From Gemmatimonas sp. (GTDB lineage: Bacteria > Gemmatimonadota > Gemmatimonadetes > Gemmatimonadales > Gemmatimonadaceae), in contig NZ_JAPZSK010000007.1 in the NCBI RefSeq assembly GCF_027531815.1, positions 62,001-126,000 on the forward strand: a stretch of DNA of 64,000 nucleotides, in the 5' to 3' direction. A program made the translations under genes and the position numbers. The notes below the pieces were generated by a model, which saw only the letters and a program-made list of their open reading frames with translations, was not told where the DNA came from and did not search any database. Below, one piece after another: positions 47,336-56,552 of the stretch (its first letter is position 1; every line of letters starts with the position of its first letter).

Positions 47336-48795
47336 CCCGCCTTCTCGTGGAACGGCTGTGTCGCCTCGTAGGCGTGCTGGCGCTGCTGGTGGCCTTGGTC
47401 GTGCACTGGCGTGCCGCCCGTGCCGCCCGTGCCGGCGAGGCAGCCGTGCCAACGCGACGGGTCGTGCGACTTGCCGAGGGCGCAGGGCCGGATAGCACGG
47501 CGCGCGCGCTGGTTGCCGTACGCGAGGCGCTGCTGGCCGGCGCACCGGCGGCGGGGGCCGCTGACGGCGCAACAGATGCGCCCGACATGGCTACCCCGTT
47601 GCGCGACATCCTCCCGTCGCGCGATACCCTCGCCCTGCCGCTGGCGACGGTACCCGCCGCCGCCGTGCGCGCCGGACTTGGCAGTGTGCGGGCGAGCGGT
47701 GTGCCGCTGGTGTGGCTGGATGGCACCATGGCCCGCGGTGTGGCGGCGTCGGTGACCCGTGCGGCGGTACCTGGCGCGCCGCTCGATGTGCGGGTGGCGG
47801 TATCCGCGGGTACGTCACTGACGCTCGCCGACGCGGGTGGTGTGCTCGACTCGGTATCTACCGCGCAGCTCGTGACGACCTGGCGGCTGCGCAGCGCGGC
47901 CGCTCCGCTACGTGTTCGGCAGGGGCGCAGCGCCATGTCCCTGCCGGTGCCTGATTCGGGCGCGGCGCGCCGTCTGCTGGTGCTGGCCGAACCGGGGTGG
48001 GAGGGGAAGTTCGTGGTGGCGGCGCTCGAGGAAGCGGGTTGGGAGGTGGATGGGACGCTGCGCGTATCGCCCACAGGGCGCGTGACGATCGGGGAACCGG
48101 CACGGCTCGACACGGCGCGCTATGCGGCTGTGGTCGTGACCGACAGCATGCCCGTGGACGGCGCGGCGCTGTCGCAATTCGTGGCGCGTGGCGGCGGACT
48201 GCTGTTGGGCGGTGATGCGCTGCGCATTCCCGGGCTCGCCGCCCTGCGTCCGGCTCGGGCGACGGAGCTTCGGGGCGCCATTGCCGGTGGGTTGCTCACC
48301 GCCAGCCCACGCAGTGGCCTCGAGGCCTGGGAGCTTGCCATGACCGCTGACGCGCTCGTGCTGGAAACGGATCAGAGCGATCACGGGCATGATGAACCGG
48401 CGTTGGTGGCGCGTCGGGTGGGAGCTGGGCGGGTGGTCGCCATGCCGTACCGCGAAAGCTGGCGGTGGCGCATGCAGGGGAGTGACGACGGCATGGCGGC
48501 GCATCGGGCGTGGTGGCAGGGGGCCGTTGCCCTGGCGGTCCCGGCTGTGGGTAGCGCGATGCCCGTGGCGCCGGACCGGTACCCGGGTGATCGTGCGCCG
48601 TATGCGGACCTCGTGTCGCGCGTGGGCCGCGCCGCGCCGGCGCTTCGCGAGCCGCCGGGGGGCGACCCCGGAGGTGACGATGGGCGCGGTGTGGGCGACA
48701 TTCCTTTCGTGCTGCGTCCCTGGGTGCTGCTGCTCACGACGCTGCTGGCGCTGCTGGCGGAGTGGGGCTCGCGGCGACTGCGCGGTGCCCGATGA
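47332..48795 (+). CDS. Two-TM membrane protein with GATase-like middle, end of the MoxR operon
   Basis: A 487-residue protein. The first helix is CRLVGVLALLVALVVHW (residues about 10-26) and the second is at the C-terminus (RPWVLLLTTLLALLAEWGSRR). The long middle is periplasmic and Ala/Val/Arg-rich, with a segment resembling a glutamine-amidotransferase fold (AAVVVTDSMPVDGAALSQFVARGGGLLLGG) without a clear catalytic Cys. The ATG overlaps the DUF4159 stop (ATGA). Proteins of this layout close BatA/MoxR operons in several phyla; function unknown. A 67-bp gap follows. Confidence 0.72.
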   Translation: MTRLLVERLCRLVGVLALLVALVVHWRAARAARAGEAAVPTRRVVRLAEGAGPDSTARALVAVREALLAGAPAAGAADGATDAPDMATPLRDILPSRDTLALPLATVPAAAVRAGLGSVRASGVPLVWLDGTMARGVAASVTRAAVPGAPLDVRVAVSAGTSLTLADAGGVLDSVSTAQLVTTWRLRSAAAPLRVRQGRSAMSLPVPDSGAARRLLVLAEPGWEGKFVVAALEEAGWEVDGTLRVSPTGRVTIGEPARLDTARYAAVVVTDSMPVDGAALSQFVARGGGLLLGGDALRIPGLAALRPARATELRGAIAGGLLTASPRSGLEAWELAMTADALVLETDQSDHGHDEPALVARRVGAGRVVAMPYRESWRWRMQGSDDGMAAHRAWWQGAVALAVPAVGSAMPVAPDRYPGDRAPYADLVSRVGRAAPALREPPGGDPGGDDGRGVGDIPFVLRPWVLLLTTLLALLAEWGSRRLRGAR

Positions 48796-48862
48796 GGTCG
48801 GTGCGTCGTGCCGCCCCGTGGTCAATGAGCGGCTGTTCACGCCTTCACCCCCTGAGTGAGCC

Positions 48863-49795
48863 ATGAGCGAGCGCGTTGCGCTGATTTCTCATCCTGATTG
48901 CGGCCGGCACGATACCGGGTGGGAACACCCGGAGCATGTCGGTCGACTGGTCGCCATCCCGCGGGCGCTCAAGTACGACGTGGCGCTCTTCGAGGCGCTG
49001 CTGCACGTGGAAGGACGGCACGCGAGCGAGGATGAGCTCGCGCTGGCGCACGACCGCGACTACATCGCGCGCGTGCGCGACACGGTTGCCGCGGGCGGTG
49101 GGCGGCTCGATCCCGACACGGTGGTGAGTGAGGGCTCCTGGGATGCCATCACCGCGGGCGCGGGGTGTGTGCTGGACGGCGTGGACATGGCGTTCGATGG
49201 CCGTGCGCGGCGCAGCTTCTCGGCGGTTCGTCCGCCGGGACACCATGCGCTGCGGGATCGCGCCATGGGCTTCTGTCTGTTCGGCAATGTGGCCATTGCC
49301 GCGCACTATGCCATTGCCAGGCATGGATGCGAGCGGGTGCTGATCATCGATTGGGATGTGCACCACGGGAACGGCACGCAGGCGCTGGTGGAGCAGGAGC
49401 CGCGCATCCATTTCGTGAGCATGCATCAGTGGCCGTGGTACCCTGGCACGGGTGCGGCAGACGACCGTGGCCCACACGAGACCGTGTGGAACGTGCCCAT
49501 GCCCCCGTCGCTGCCGCCGGCGCGATACATCGAGGCGCTGCTGTCGGCGGTCGATGCGGCCGCCGAGGGATTCACGCCTGACCTCATCCTGCTCAGCGCG
49601 GGCTTCGACTGTCTCGAGGGTGACCCCCTGGGCGCCTTCACGCTTACGCTGGACGATGTGGACACACTCACGCGGGCGCTCGTGGAACGCGCCGAGCGGT
49701 GGTGTGGCGGGCGCCTGGTGAGCGCCCTGGAAGGAGGGTATGCGCCCGACGCCGTCGCCAAGGCGGTGCTGGTGCATCTGCGGGCACTGGCCTGA
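48863..49795 (+). CDS. Histone deacetylase-like amidohydrolase
   Basis: A 310-residue zinc amidohydrolase. Active-site elements are intact: RPPGHHA (His pair), DWDVHHGNGTQ (zinc Asp and His), STAG-equivalent LLSAGFDCLEGDP (zinc Asp) and ALEGGYAP (the segment that usually holds the catalytic Tyr, here GGY). Bacterial homologues deacetylate acetylpolyamines, acetoin-pathway enzymes or other acyl-lysines; the substrate here is not known. Ends 9 bp before corA. Confidence 0.92.
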   Translation: MSERVALISHPDCGRHDTGWEHPEHVGRLVAIPRALKYDVALFEALLHVEGRHASEDELALAHDRDYIARVRDTVAAGGGRLDPDTVVSEGSWDAITAGAGCVLDGVDMAFDGRARRSFSAVRPPGHHALRDRAMGFCLFGNVAIAAHYAIARHGCERVLIIDWDVHHGNGTQALVEQEPRIHFVSMHQWPWYPGTGAADDRGPHETVWNVPMPPSLPPARYIEALLSAVDAAAEGFTPDLILLSAGFDCLEGDPLGAFTLTLDDVDTLTRALVERAERWCGGRLVSALEGGYAPDAVAKAVLVHLRALA

Positions 49796-49804
49796 GCATC
49801 GCCC

Positions 49805-50824
49805 ATGACGCGTATCGTTCCCACGTCCGTGCCCGGTCAAGTCGATCCGGCCCCGCGTACCATCCACAGGTCGAAGCAGGGTGAGGTGGTGCTCGATTGC
49901 CATCCACGCGACGTCCCGGCGCTGCTGGCAGCGGGCGGGCCGCTGTGGATGGACATCGACAGCACCGTGCAGTCGCAGCATGCCCTGTTGGAGCAGCTGT
50001 TCCGGTTTCACCCGCTGGCCATCGAGGACACGCTCAACCCCGCGTCCCGAGTCAAGCTGGAGGAATACCCGGGGTTCGTGTACATCGTCATTCGCGCCGT
50101 GCAGCTGGCCGCGGATACCGACGATCCGTACGACCTCGAAACCAAGGACCTGCACTGCTTCCTGGGACCGTCGTATCTCGTCACGGTGCATGCGGGTGCC
50201 ATGGCCCCGGTGGATACGGTGTGGGAGATCATGCGCCGATCGCCCGAGCTGCTCGATCGTGGCGTGGAGCGTACACTGCACGCCGTGCTCGACACGGCCA
50301 TCGACGGCTACTTCCCCATCCTCGACCAGATCGACGACTTCATCGACGGGCTGGAGGAGCGTGTCTTCGCGCGCTTCGACCAGGAGGCGCTGCGCGACCT
50401 GTTCCAGGTGAAGCGGCTGGTGCTGTCGTTGCGGCGCTATCTCGGGCCGTCGCGCGAAGTGCTGAATGTGCTCACGAACCGCCCGAGCACGCTGGTGGCC
50501 CAGGAGGTGCAGATCTACTTCCGTGACACGTATGATCACGTGCTGCGCATCAACGATGCGCTGGACACCTATCGCGACCTTCTGAGCAGCACGATGGACG
50601 CGTATCTCACCCAAGTGTCCAACCGCCTGGGTGCCACCACCAAGGGATTGAGCGTGGTGGCGACCATGTCACTGCCCTTCGTGGTGGTGAGCGGCATGTG
50701 GGGAATGAACTTCAGCCGTATGCCCATGGCCCAGTGGCCGAACGGATTCTGGGTCCTGCTGCTGGTGCAACTGGGGCTTGGTCTGTTGCTCCTCATGCTG
50801 CTGCGTCGTCGTAACTTGTTGTAG
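49805..50824 (+). CDS. corA: CorA-family magnesium/cobalt transporter
   Basis: A 339-residue inner-membrane channel. The large N-terminal cytosolic domain (FHPLAIEDTLNPASRVKLEEYPGFVYIV) leads into a long helix and two C-terminal helices: LSVVATMSLPFVVVSGMWGMNF with the signature GMN, then FWVLLLVQLGLGLLLLMLL. It ends in a short basic tail. GMN is essential for Mg selectivity in this family. Confidence 0.93.
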   Translation: MTRIVPTSVPGQVDPAPRTIHRSKQGEVVLDCHPRDVPALLAAGGPLWMDIDSTVQSQHALLEQLFRFHPLAIEDTLNPASRVKLEEYPGFVYIVIRAVQLAADTDDPYDLETKDLHCFLGPSYLVTVHAGAMAPVDTVWEIMRRSPELLDRGVERTLHAVLDTAIDGYFPILDQIDDFIDGLEERVFARFDQEALRDLFQVKRLVLSLRRYLGPSREVLNVLTNRPSTLVAQEVQIYFRDTYDHVLRINDALDTYRDLLSSTMDAYLTQVSNRLGATTKGLSVVATMSLPFVVVSGMWGMNFSRMPMAQWPNGFWVLLLVQLGLGLLLLMLLRRRNLL

Positions 50825-50862
50825 ATTGGTCGGCTCCCCTTCTCTCCGTCTTCCGCTCCCCG

Positions 50863-51861
50863 ATGTTCTGCCCTGACTGCGGCACCTGGAACCGCGCTGC
50901 GGCGCCGCGGTGCACGCGCTGCAGCGTGCCGTTGCCAGAGGTGTCGGCGCCCCCACTCGATATTCCCGATGAGGAGCTGAGGGAGCTGCGCACCGCCACG
51001 GGCAACCGGTATACGGTGGTGAAGCGGTTGGGCAGCGGCGGCATGGCGCATGTGTATCTGGCGCGCCACGCGGTGCTGGGGCGTCCGCTGGTCATCAAGG
51101 TGTTGCATCGCACGCTGTCGCGGGAACCGGAAATGCGGGAACGATTCCGGCGCGAGGCGGAGGCGGCGTCGCGGCTCGTGCACCCGTACATCTGCGCGAT
51201 CGCCGACATGGGCACTTCGGGGGAGCTCGAGTACGTGGCCATGCCGTACTACGCCGGCGGTTCGCTGGCCGACCTGCTGTCACGACGCAAGACGGTGTCG
51301 GCCACGACGGCCGCCTCGGTGGCTTCGCAGGTGGCCACGGCACTGGACTACGCGCACCGGCAAGGGGTGGTGCACCGCGACATCAAGCCGGACAACATCC
51401 TCTTCGACGAGGATGGCAATGTGGCGCTCACCGACTTCGGCATTGCCACGGCCCGCTTTCATGGTCGCCTCACGGCCAGCGGGCGTGCCATGGGCACGCC
51501 GCACTACATGAGCCCCGAACAGGCCATGGGGCGGCTGGTGGACGGACGCAGCGATCTGTATGCCGTGGGGTTGCTGCTGTACGAGATGGTGCTGGGGCAT
51601 CCGCCGTTCGACGGCGACGACTCGTACGCCGTGGGCTACAAGCACGTGCACGAGGCGCCCGCCCCCCCCGACCAGGTGGATACGCGTGTGCCGGCGGCGC
51701 TCAGTGCCATCATCATGCGCTGTCTGGCCAAGCAGCCGGCCGAGCGCTACGATCGTGGTTTCGAGCTGGCGGACGCGCTGGTGCAGTTCCTGTCGTCCTG
51801 GGGTGGTGCCGAGTATCGCCAGGCGCGCGTGTCACGCGCCTCGGGACTCACGCCGCTCTGA
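50863..51861 (+). CDS. Serine/threonine protein kinase with N-terminal zinc ribbon
   Basis: A 332-residue Hanks-type kinase. It begins with FCPDCGTWNRAAAPRCTRC, a C-x2-C-x10-C-x2-C zinc ribbon, then the kinase domain from residue 47: GSGGMAHVYLARH (glycine loop), VIKVL (ATP Lys), HRDIKPDNILFD (catalytic loop), LTDFGIATA, GTPHYMSPEQ and the DLYAVGLLLYEMVLGHPPF region. The protein ends shortly after the kinase domain, so there is no transmembrane helix and no PASTA or other extracellular sensor. It starts 38 bp after corA. Confidence 0.94.
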   Translation: MFCPDCGTWNRAAAPRCTRCSVPLPEVSAPPLDIPDEELRELRTATGNRYTVVKRLGSGGMAHVYLARHAVLGRPLVIKVLHRTLSREPEMRERFRREAEAASRLVHPYICAIADMGTSGELEYVAMPYYAGGSLADLLSRRKTVSATTAASVASQVATALDYAHRQGVVHRDIKPDNILFDEDGNVALTDFGIATARFHGRLTASGRAMGTPHYMSPEQAMGRLVDGRSDLYAVGLLLYEMVLGHPPFDGDDSYAVGYKHVHEAPAPPDQVDTRVPAALSAIIMRCLAKQPAERYDRGFELADALVQFLSSWGGAEYRQARVSRASGLTPL

Positions 51862-51882
51862 TCGCCGTACGCGTCACGCCCC

Positions 51883-52926
51883 ATGCAATTGCACGCACAG
51901 ATCGTCACGGTGCACACCCGGCACCCGTTCATCATTGCCCGCGGCGGGACCAGCGCCTACCGGGTGGTATGGGTGCGTCTGGTGGATGGCGATGGCGCCG
52001 AAGGGTGGGGTGAGGCGTCGCCCAGTCGCTACTACGGCGAGACGGCCGACACGGTGATGGCGGCGCTGCAGCAGTACGCGCCGTTGCTCGAGGCGGCCGA
52101 CGCGTGGAGTCTCGACGCCGTGGAACGCACGCTGGAGCGCGCGCTGCGGCATCACGCGGCGGCGCGGAGCGCCGTGAGTGCGGCGCTGCACGATCTCGTG
52201 GCGAAACGCCTGGGCATTCCCCTGTATCGCTATTGGGGACTCGACGCCACGGCCGCGCCGCTGTCGAGCTTTACGATTGGCATTGCTCCCGACGCCGAGA
52301 CGCTGCGCGCGCGGGTGCGCGAGGCAGCGCCGTACCCCATTCTCAAGGTCAAGCTGGGCTCGTCGTGGGACCGGGAAATCCTGCGCCTCGTGCGTGAGGA
52401 GGCGCCGCAGGCCGTGCTGCGGGTGGATGCCAACGGCGCATGGAGTGCGGCGCAGGCGGTCGGTATGCTGCCCGCGCTGCACGACGCGCGCGTGGAGATG
52501 CTGGAGCAGCCGGTGGCCGGGCATGATCTGGCCGGCCTGCGCTTCGTGCGCGAGCGGGCCGCGCTGCCGGTGGTGGCCGATGAATCGTGCGTGGTGGCCG
52601 CGGACATTCCGCGCCTGGCGGGTGCGGTGGACGGGGTGAACATCAAGCTCGCGAAGTGCGGCTCCCTGCGTGAGGCGCTGCGCATGATCGCGGTGGCGCG
52701 CGCGCACGACCTGCGCGTGATGTGCGGCTGCATGATCGAAACCACGCTGGGTATTGCCTCGGCCGCGCAGCTGGCGCCGCTGCTCGACGATGCCGATCTC
52801 GATGGCGCCGCGCTGCTGGCCGACGACCCGTTCGCCGGGCCGGCCATGGTGAACGGCCGCCTCGACCTGGGGGACGCGCCGGGACTGGGAGTGACGCGCC
52901 GCGGTGGCGATCCCGTGCGGGGGTGA
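51883..52926 (+). CDS. Dipeptide epimerase, L-Ala-D/L-Glu type (enolase superfamily)
   Basis: A 347-residue enzyme of the mandelate racemase/muconate cycloisomerase group. Catalytic Lys pair member LKVKLG, metal ligands RVDANGAW (Asp), LEQPVAG (Glu) and ADESCVVA (Asp), and the second Lys in VNIKLAKCGSLREAL. The combination fits L-Ala-D/L-Glu epimerases used in murein peptide recycling, but specificity can vary within this family. It lies 21 bp after the kinase gene and 22 bp before priA. Confidence 0.85.
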   Translation: MQLHAQIVTVHTRHPFIIARGGTSAYRVVWVRLVDGDGAEGWGEASPSRYYGETADTVMAALQQYAPLLEAADAWSLDAVERTLERALRHHAAARSAVSAALHDLVAKRLGIPLYRYWGLDATAAPLSSFTIGIAPDAETLRARVREAAPYPILKVKLGSSWDREILRLVREEAPQAVLRVDANGAWSAAQAVGMLPALHDARVEMLEQPVAGHDLAGLRFVRERAALPVVADESCVVAADIPRLAGAVDGVNIKLAKCGSLREALRMIAVARAHDLRVMCGCMIETTLGIASAAQLAPLLDDADLDGAALLADDPFAGPAMVNGRLDLGDAPGLGVTRRGGDPVRG

Positions 52927-52948
52927 CGCGCGGGGCTACGTTTCAGGG

Positions 52949-55240
52949 ATGTCCGAGCAGCTGTGGCCGACCTCTCCCCGCGTCGTCGAAGTGGCACTGG
53001 CGGTGCCGCTGTTTCGTACGTTCGCGTACAGCGTGCCGGCGGAGATGGCGTGGCCCATTGCGCCGGGCACCCGGGTGCTGGTGCCGTTCCGCAACCGCAC
53101 GGAGATCGGCATCTGTCTCGGGGACACGGAGCCGCCGGCGGGGGTAACGCTCAAGGCCTTGCGAGCGGTGGTCGACGACACGCCCTCGCTGCCGGCGCCG
53201 TTGCTGCAGACAGCGCGGTGGATCGCCGACTGGTACGCGGCGCCGCTGGGGCTCACGGTACGGGCCATGCTGCCCACCGCGCTGCTGCAACCGGGCGCCG
53301 CCGTGCCGGCGTCGCGGACGCAGCGCATGGTGCACCTGGTGCAGGAGTTGCCCTCGCTGTTGCAGCGCGAGCAGGCGTTTGCGCGCGCCCGGCAGCAGCG
53401 CGCGGTGTACGAGCTGCTCGAGGCGCAGGGCGGCGCGGCGTCGCTCGAGTCGCTGCGCGCGCAGGCGGGGTGTTCGGCCAGCGTCTTCACGGCCATGGCG
53501 AAGCGCGGGCTCATTGCGGTGCGCGACGAATCAGTGCAGCGCGATCCGTTCGCCGCGCGCGCCGGCGTGGCACCACCGCCGCATCCCTCGCCGGCGCAGC
53601 GCGCCGCCATCGAGGCCATCCTGGCGGGTGACCCCGGGCAGGTGTTCCTGCTGCACGGCATCACCGGCAGCGGGAAGACGCTCGTGTATATCGAAGTGCT
53701 GCGCGCCGTGCTGCGTACGCAGGGGCGCACGGCCATCGTGCTGGTCCCCGAAATCGCCCTCACTTCGCAAACGGTCGATCGCTTCCGCGGGGCCTTCGGC
53801 GACGACGTGGCGGTGTTGCACTCGGGGCTCAGCGATGGGGAGCGGTTCGACGCGTGGCAAGCGCTCCGTCGCGGCGAGCGTCGCATCGCCGTGGGCGCGC
53901 GCTCGGCGCTCTTTGCCCCCCTCGAGCGGGTCGGCGTGGTGATCGTGGACGAGGAGCACGAGAGCAGCTACAAGCAGTCGGAAACGCCACGATACCATGC
54001 GCGCGAGGCGGCCATTGTGCGTGCCCGCGCCGAGGGGGCGCTGGTGGTGCTGGGCAGCGCCACGCCGAGTCTCGAGAGTTGGGAACGGGCCGATCGTGGA
54101 CAGGCGGTGCGCCTCACGTTGCCGGATCGGGCGGGCGGTGCGCAGCTGCCGCCGGTGCAGCTGGTGGACATGCGGCGCGCCGTCAAGGAAGCACTGGCCA
54201 CCCGCGCGCCGCAGGCGCCGTACGATCCCATGCTGAGTGTCTTCAGCCCCGCGCTGCTCGCGGCCATCGAATCCCGCCTCACACGCGGTGAGCAGAGCCT
54301 GCTGCTGCTCAACCGGCGCGGGTTCGCCGCCTTCGTGCAGTGCCAGGGGTGCGGCGATGTGCAGGTGTGCCCGCACTGCAGCATTTCGCTCACGTATCAT
54401 CGCGTTCCCGAGTCGCTGGTGTGCCACTACTGCCAGCATCACGCCGACGTTCCCGCCAGCTGCGCGCGCTGCGGGCACGCCACGCTGCAGCGGCGGGGGC
54501 TGGGGACGCAGCAGGTGGAGAAGCTCGTGGCCGAACGGTTCCCCGAGGCCCGCATTGCGCGCATGGATGTGGACACCACGAGCGGGAAATGGGCCCACAC
54601 GCAGATTCTCGATCGCGTGGGCCGTCAGGAGGTGGACATCCTGCTGGGCACGCAGATGATCGCCAAGGGGCTCGACTTTCCCAACGTGACGCTGGTGGGC
54701 GTGGTGGATGCCGACACCGGGCTCAACCTGCCCGACTTCCGGGCCTCCGAGCGCACCTTTCAGCTGCTCAGTCAGGTGGCGGGGCGCGCCGGCCGCGGGC
54801 CCAAGGGCGGTGATGTGATCGTGCAGACGCGCATGCCGCATGCCCATGCCGTGACCCATGCCCTGACGCACGATTTCGTGGGGTTCGTGCACGAGGAGTT
54901 GGGGGCACGTCGCCACCCTGCCTATCCGCCATTCGTACACATTGCCAACGTCATCGTGAGCGGCGTGCATCAGGGTGCCACGGCGGCGGCGGCCACGGCG
55001 GCGGCCGAGTGGGTGACGCAACTCATGCAGCGGCAGGGGCTGCGGGATCTCGTGCTCGTGGGGCCGGCCCCGTGCCCCATCGATCGGATCAAGGATCGCT
55101 GGCGGTGGCATTTCCTGCTCAAGAGTTCGCAGCCGCGGCTCATGACGCGCGTGGCCGGCTACGTGGCCGAACGGTGTCCGGTGCCGGCGGATTCGGAGCT
55201 GCGGCTGGTGGTGGATCGCGATCCGGTGAGTCTGTTGTAG
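52949..55240 (+). CDS. priA: Primosomal replication protein N' (helicase PriA)
   Basis: A 763-residue 3'-5' helicase that restarts stalled replication forks. The N-terminal 3'BD (VEVALAVPLFRTFAYSVP...GTRVLVPFRN) is followed by Walker A LLHGITGSGKTLVYIEV, Walker B IVDEEHESSYKQ and the zinc-binding Cys pairs CQGCGDVQVCPHC, CHYC and CARC. The late motifs (GTQMIAKGLDFPNVTLVGVVDAD, QVAGRAGRGPKGG) are complete. The ATG at 52949 is chosen since upstream in-frame residues lie over the epimerase gene. Stop at 55240, 9 bp before the aminotransferase. Confidence 0.97.
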   Translation: MSEQLWPTSPRVVEVALAVPLFRTFAYSVPAEMAWPIAPGTRVLVPFRNRTEIGICLGDTEPPAGVTLKALRAVVDDTPSLPAPLLQTARWIADWYAAPLGLTVRAMLPTALLQPGAAVPASRTQRMVHLVQELPSLLQREQAFARARQQRAVYELLEAQGGAASLESLRAQAGCSASVFTAMAKRGLIAVRDESVQRDPFAARAGVAPPPHPSPAQRAAIEAILAGDPGQVFLLHGITGSGKTLVYIEVLRAVLRTQGRTAIVLVPEIALTSQTVDRFRGAFGDDVAVLHSGLSDGERFDAWQALRRGERRIAVGARSALFAPLERVGVVIVDEEHESSYKQSETPRYHAREAAIVRARAEGALVVLGSATPSLESWERADRGQAVRLTLPDRAGGAQLPPVQLVDMRRAVKEALATRAPQAPYDPMLSVFSPALLAAIESRLTRGEQSLLLLNRRGFAAFVQCQGCGDVQVCPHCSISLTYHRVPESLVCHYCQHHADVPASCARCGHATLQRRGLGTQQVEKLVAERFPEARIARMDVDTTSGKWAHTQILDRVGRQEVDILLGTQMIAKGLDFPNVTLVGVVDADTGLNLPDFRASERTFQLLSQVAGRAGRGPKGGDVIVQTRMPHAHAVTHALTHDFVGFVHEELGARRHPAYPPFVHIANVIVSGVHQGATAAAATAAAEWVTQLMQRQGLRDLVLVGPAPCPIDRIKDRWRWHFLLKSSQPRLMTRVAGYVAERCPVPADSELRLVVDRDPVSLL

Positions 55241-55249
55241 TATTCCGAT

Positions 55250-56401
55250 ATGGCCTCTACCCTCGACCGACTTCCGCCGTACGTGTTCTACGAGCTCGAC
55301 GCCCGCCGCGCGCACCACCGCGCGCAGGGGCGCACGCTCATCGACGTGGGGATCGGCAGCCCCGATGGGCCCATCCCGCCCGTGGTGGTGGAGGCGATGC
55401 AGCGCGTCGCGGCCGACCGGGCATTGAGCGGCTACCCGTACTTCCGGGCTGATCCTGCCTTTGCCGCCGCCGCCACCACCTATCTCGCCCAGCGCTTCGG
55501 GGTCACGGTAGATCCCGCGCGCGAGTTCCTCGCCCTCGCCGGCTCGAAGGAGGGGATCGCGGAGCTCATTCTCGCCCACGTGAACCCCGGCGAGGCGGTG
55601 CTGGTGCCGGAGGTGTACTACCCGGTGTATGCGCGGGCCACGCTGCTGGCGGGGGCGGAGCCGGTGTTCATGCCGTTCCTGCTCGACGGCCGGCTCGACC
55701 TCGATGCCATCCCGGCCGAGCCGCTGTCGCGCGCGAAGGTGATGATCATGAATTACCCGGGCAACCCCACCACCGCGTCGGTGTCGCTCGACGAGCTGGC
55801 GCGATACGTGGCGTTCGCCGAGCGGCATGGCCTGCTGCTGCTGAGCGACCTCGCCTACAGTGAGCTGTCGTTCGATGGGTTTGCCGTGCCGAGTGTGCTG
55901 CAGGTGCCCGGCGCCGCGCGGGTGGCGGTGGAGACGCACACGTGCAGCAAGAGCTTCAACATGGCGGGGGTGCGCATTGCCTTCGTGGCTGGCCAGCACG
56001 CGGCCATCGCGCGGCTCGATGCCTATCGCTCGAACATCGGCTACGGCGTGAGCACGTTTGCACAGATGGCGGGCGCGGCAGCGTTCGCGAATGCGGCCAC
56101 CATCGTACCGCCCATCGTGGCGGAGTACCGCACGCGACGCGATGCCATTGTGGCGGCGTTCAACGCCGGGGGGTGGCCGGTGCAGGCGCCGCGGTCGACG
56201 ATGTACCTGTGGCTCGACGTGCCGGCGGGCTTTGGCGACTGGGAGTGGGTCGATGCGCTCATGGCAGGCCCCGGCGTCGTGGTCACCCCGGGGATCACGT
56301 TCGGCGACGCGGGGCGGGGGAAGTTCCGGGTGTCACTCGTGCAGAGTGCGGAGCGGCTGGAAGCGGCGGCGCAGGGCATCATCGCCGCGGCGAGACGGTG
56401 A
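55250..56401 (+). CDS. PLP-dependent aminotransferase, class I/II
   Basis: A 383-residue fold-type I aminotransferase. DVGIGSPDGPIPPVVVEA at the start, NYPGNPTTASVSLDEL (the substrate/PLP Asn-Pro-Gly), SDLAYSELSFDG (Asp/Tyr), and SKSFNMAGVRIAF holding the Schiff-base Lys. Its closest style is LL-diaminopimelate aminotransferase/AlaA-like proteins; which amino acid it uses is not clear. It is the last gene of the co-directional array. Confidence 0.88.
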   Translation: MASTLDRLPPYVFYELDARRAHHRAQGRTLIDVGIGSPDGPIPPVVVEAMQRVAADRALSGYPYFRADPAFAAAATTYLAQRFGVTVDPAREFLALAGSKEGIAELILAHVNPGEAVLVPEVYYPVYARATLLAGAEPVFMPFLLDGRLDLDAIPAEPLSRAKVMIMNYPGNPTTASVSLDELARYVAFAERHGLLLLSDLAYSELSFDGFAVPSVLQVPGAARVAVETHTCSKSFNMAGVRIAFVAGQHAAIARLDAYRSNIGYGVSTFAQMAGAAAFANAATIVPPIVAEYRTRRDAIVAAFNAGGWPVQAPRSTMYLWLDVPAGFGDWEWVDALMAGPGVVVTPGITFGDAGRGKFRVSLVQSAERLEAAAQGIIAAARR

Positions 56402-56438
56402 GATTCGAGAGGTGAGCTGGAGAATCGAATTGCCAGCG

Positions 56439-56492
56439 TGAGAGGTGGGCTCGGATAGAGGTGAGAGGTGCGTTGGCCAGAAGTGAGAGGTG
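56439..56492. repeat. 22-bp spaced tandem repeat in the intergenic gap
   Basis: GTGAGAGGTG recurs at 56439, 56461 and 56483, exactly 22 bp apart, with diverged spacers; a related GAGAGGTGAGCTGG word precedes at about 56407. The same kind of word (GTGAGAGTTGAGCTGG) forms the large inverted repeat at 62073-62173, so a small family of intergenic repeats is likely. Confidence 0.8.
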
Positions 56493-56505
56493 CGGGGAAA
56501 ACGAA

Positions 56506-56535
56506 AGCCCCCCGAGCGCGCTGCGCCGGGGGGCT
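56506..56535 (-). terminator. Rho-independent terminator of yceI (minus strand)
   Basis: A 9-bp stem (56506-56514 with 56527-56535, AGCCCCCCG/CGGGGGGCT) has a 12-nt GC-rich loop. On the minus strand it is followed by TTTCGTTTT. It lies 18 bp after the yceI stop and may also stop plus-strand transcription from the aminotransferase gene. Confidence 0.8.
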
Positions 56536-56552
56536 GTACTGCACTGGTGCGG

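Noticed and set aside
53531-55999. 822-codon minus-strand open frame opposite priA and the aminotransferase
   Set aside because: Spans two well-supported plus-strand genes and shows no domain.
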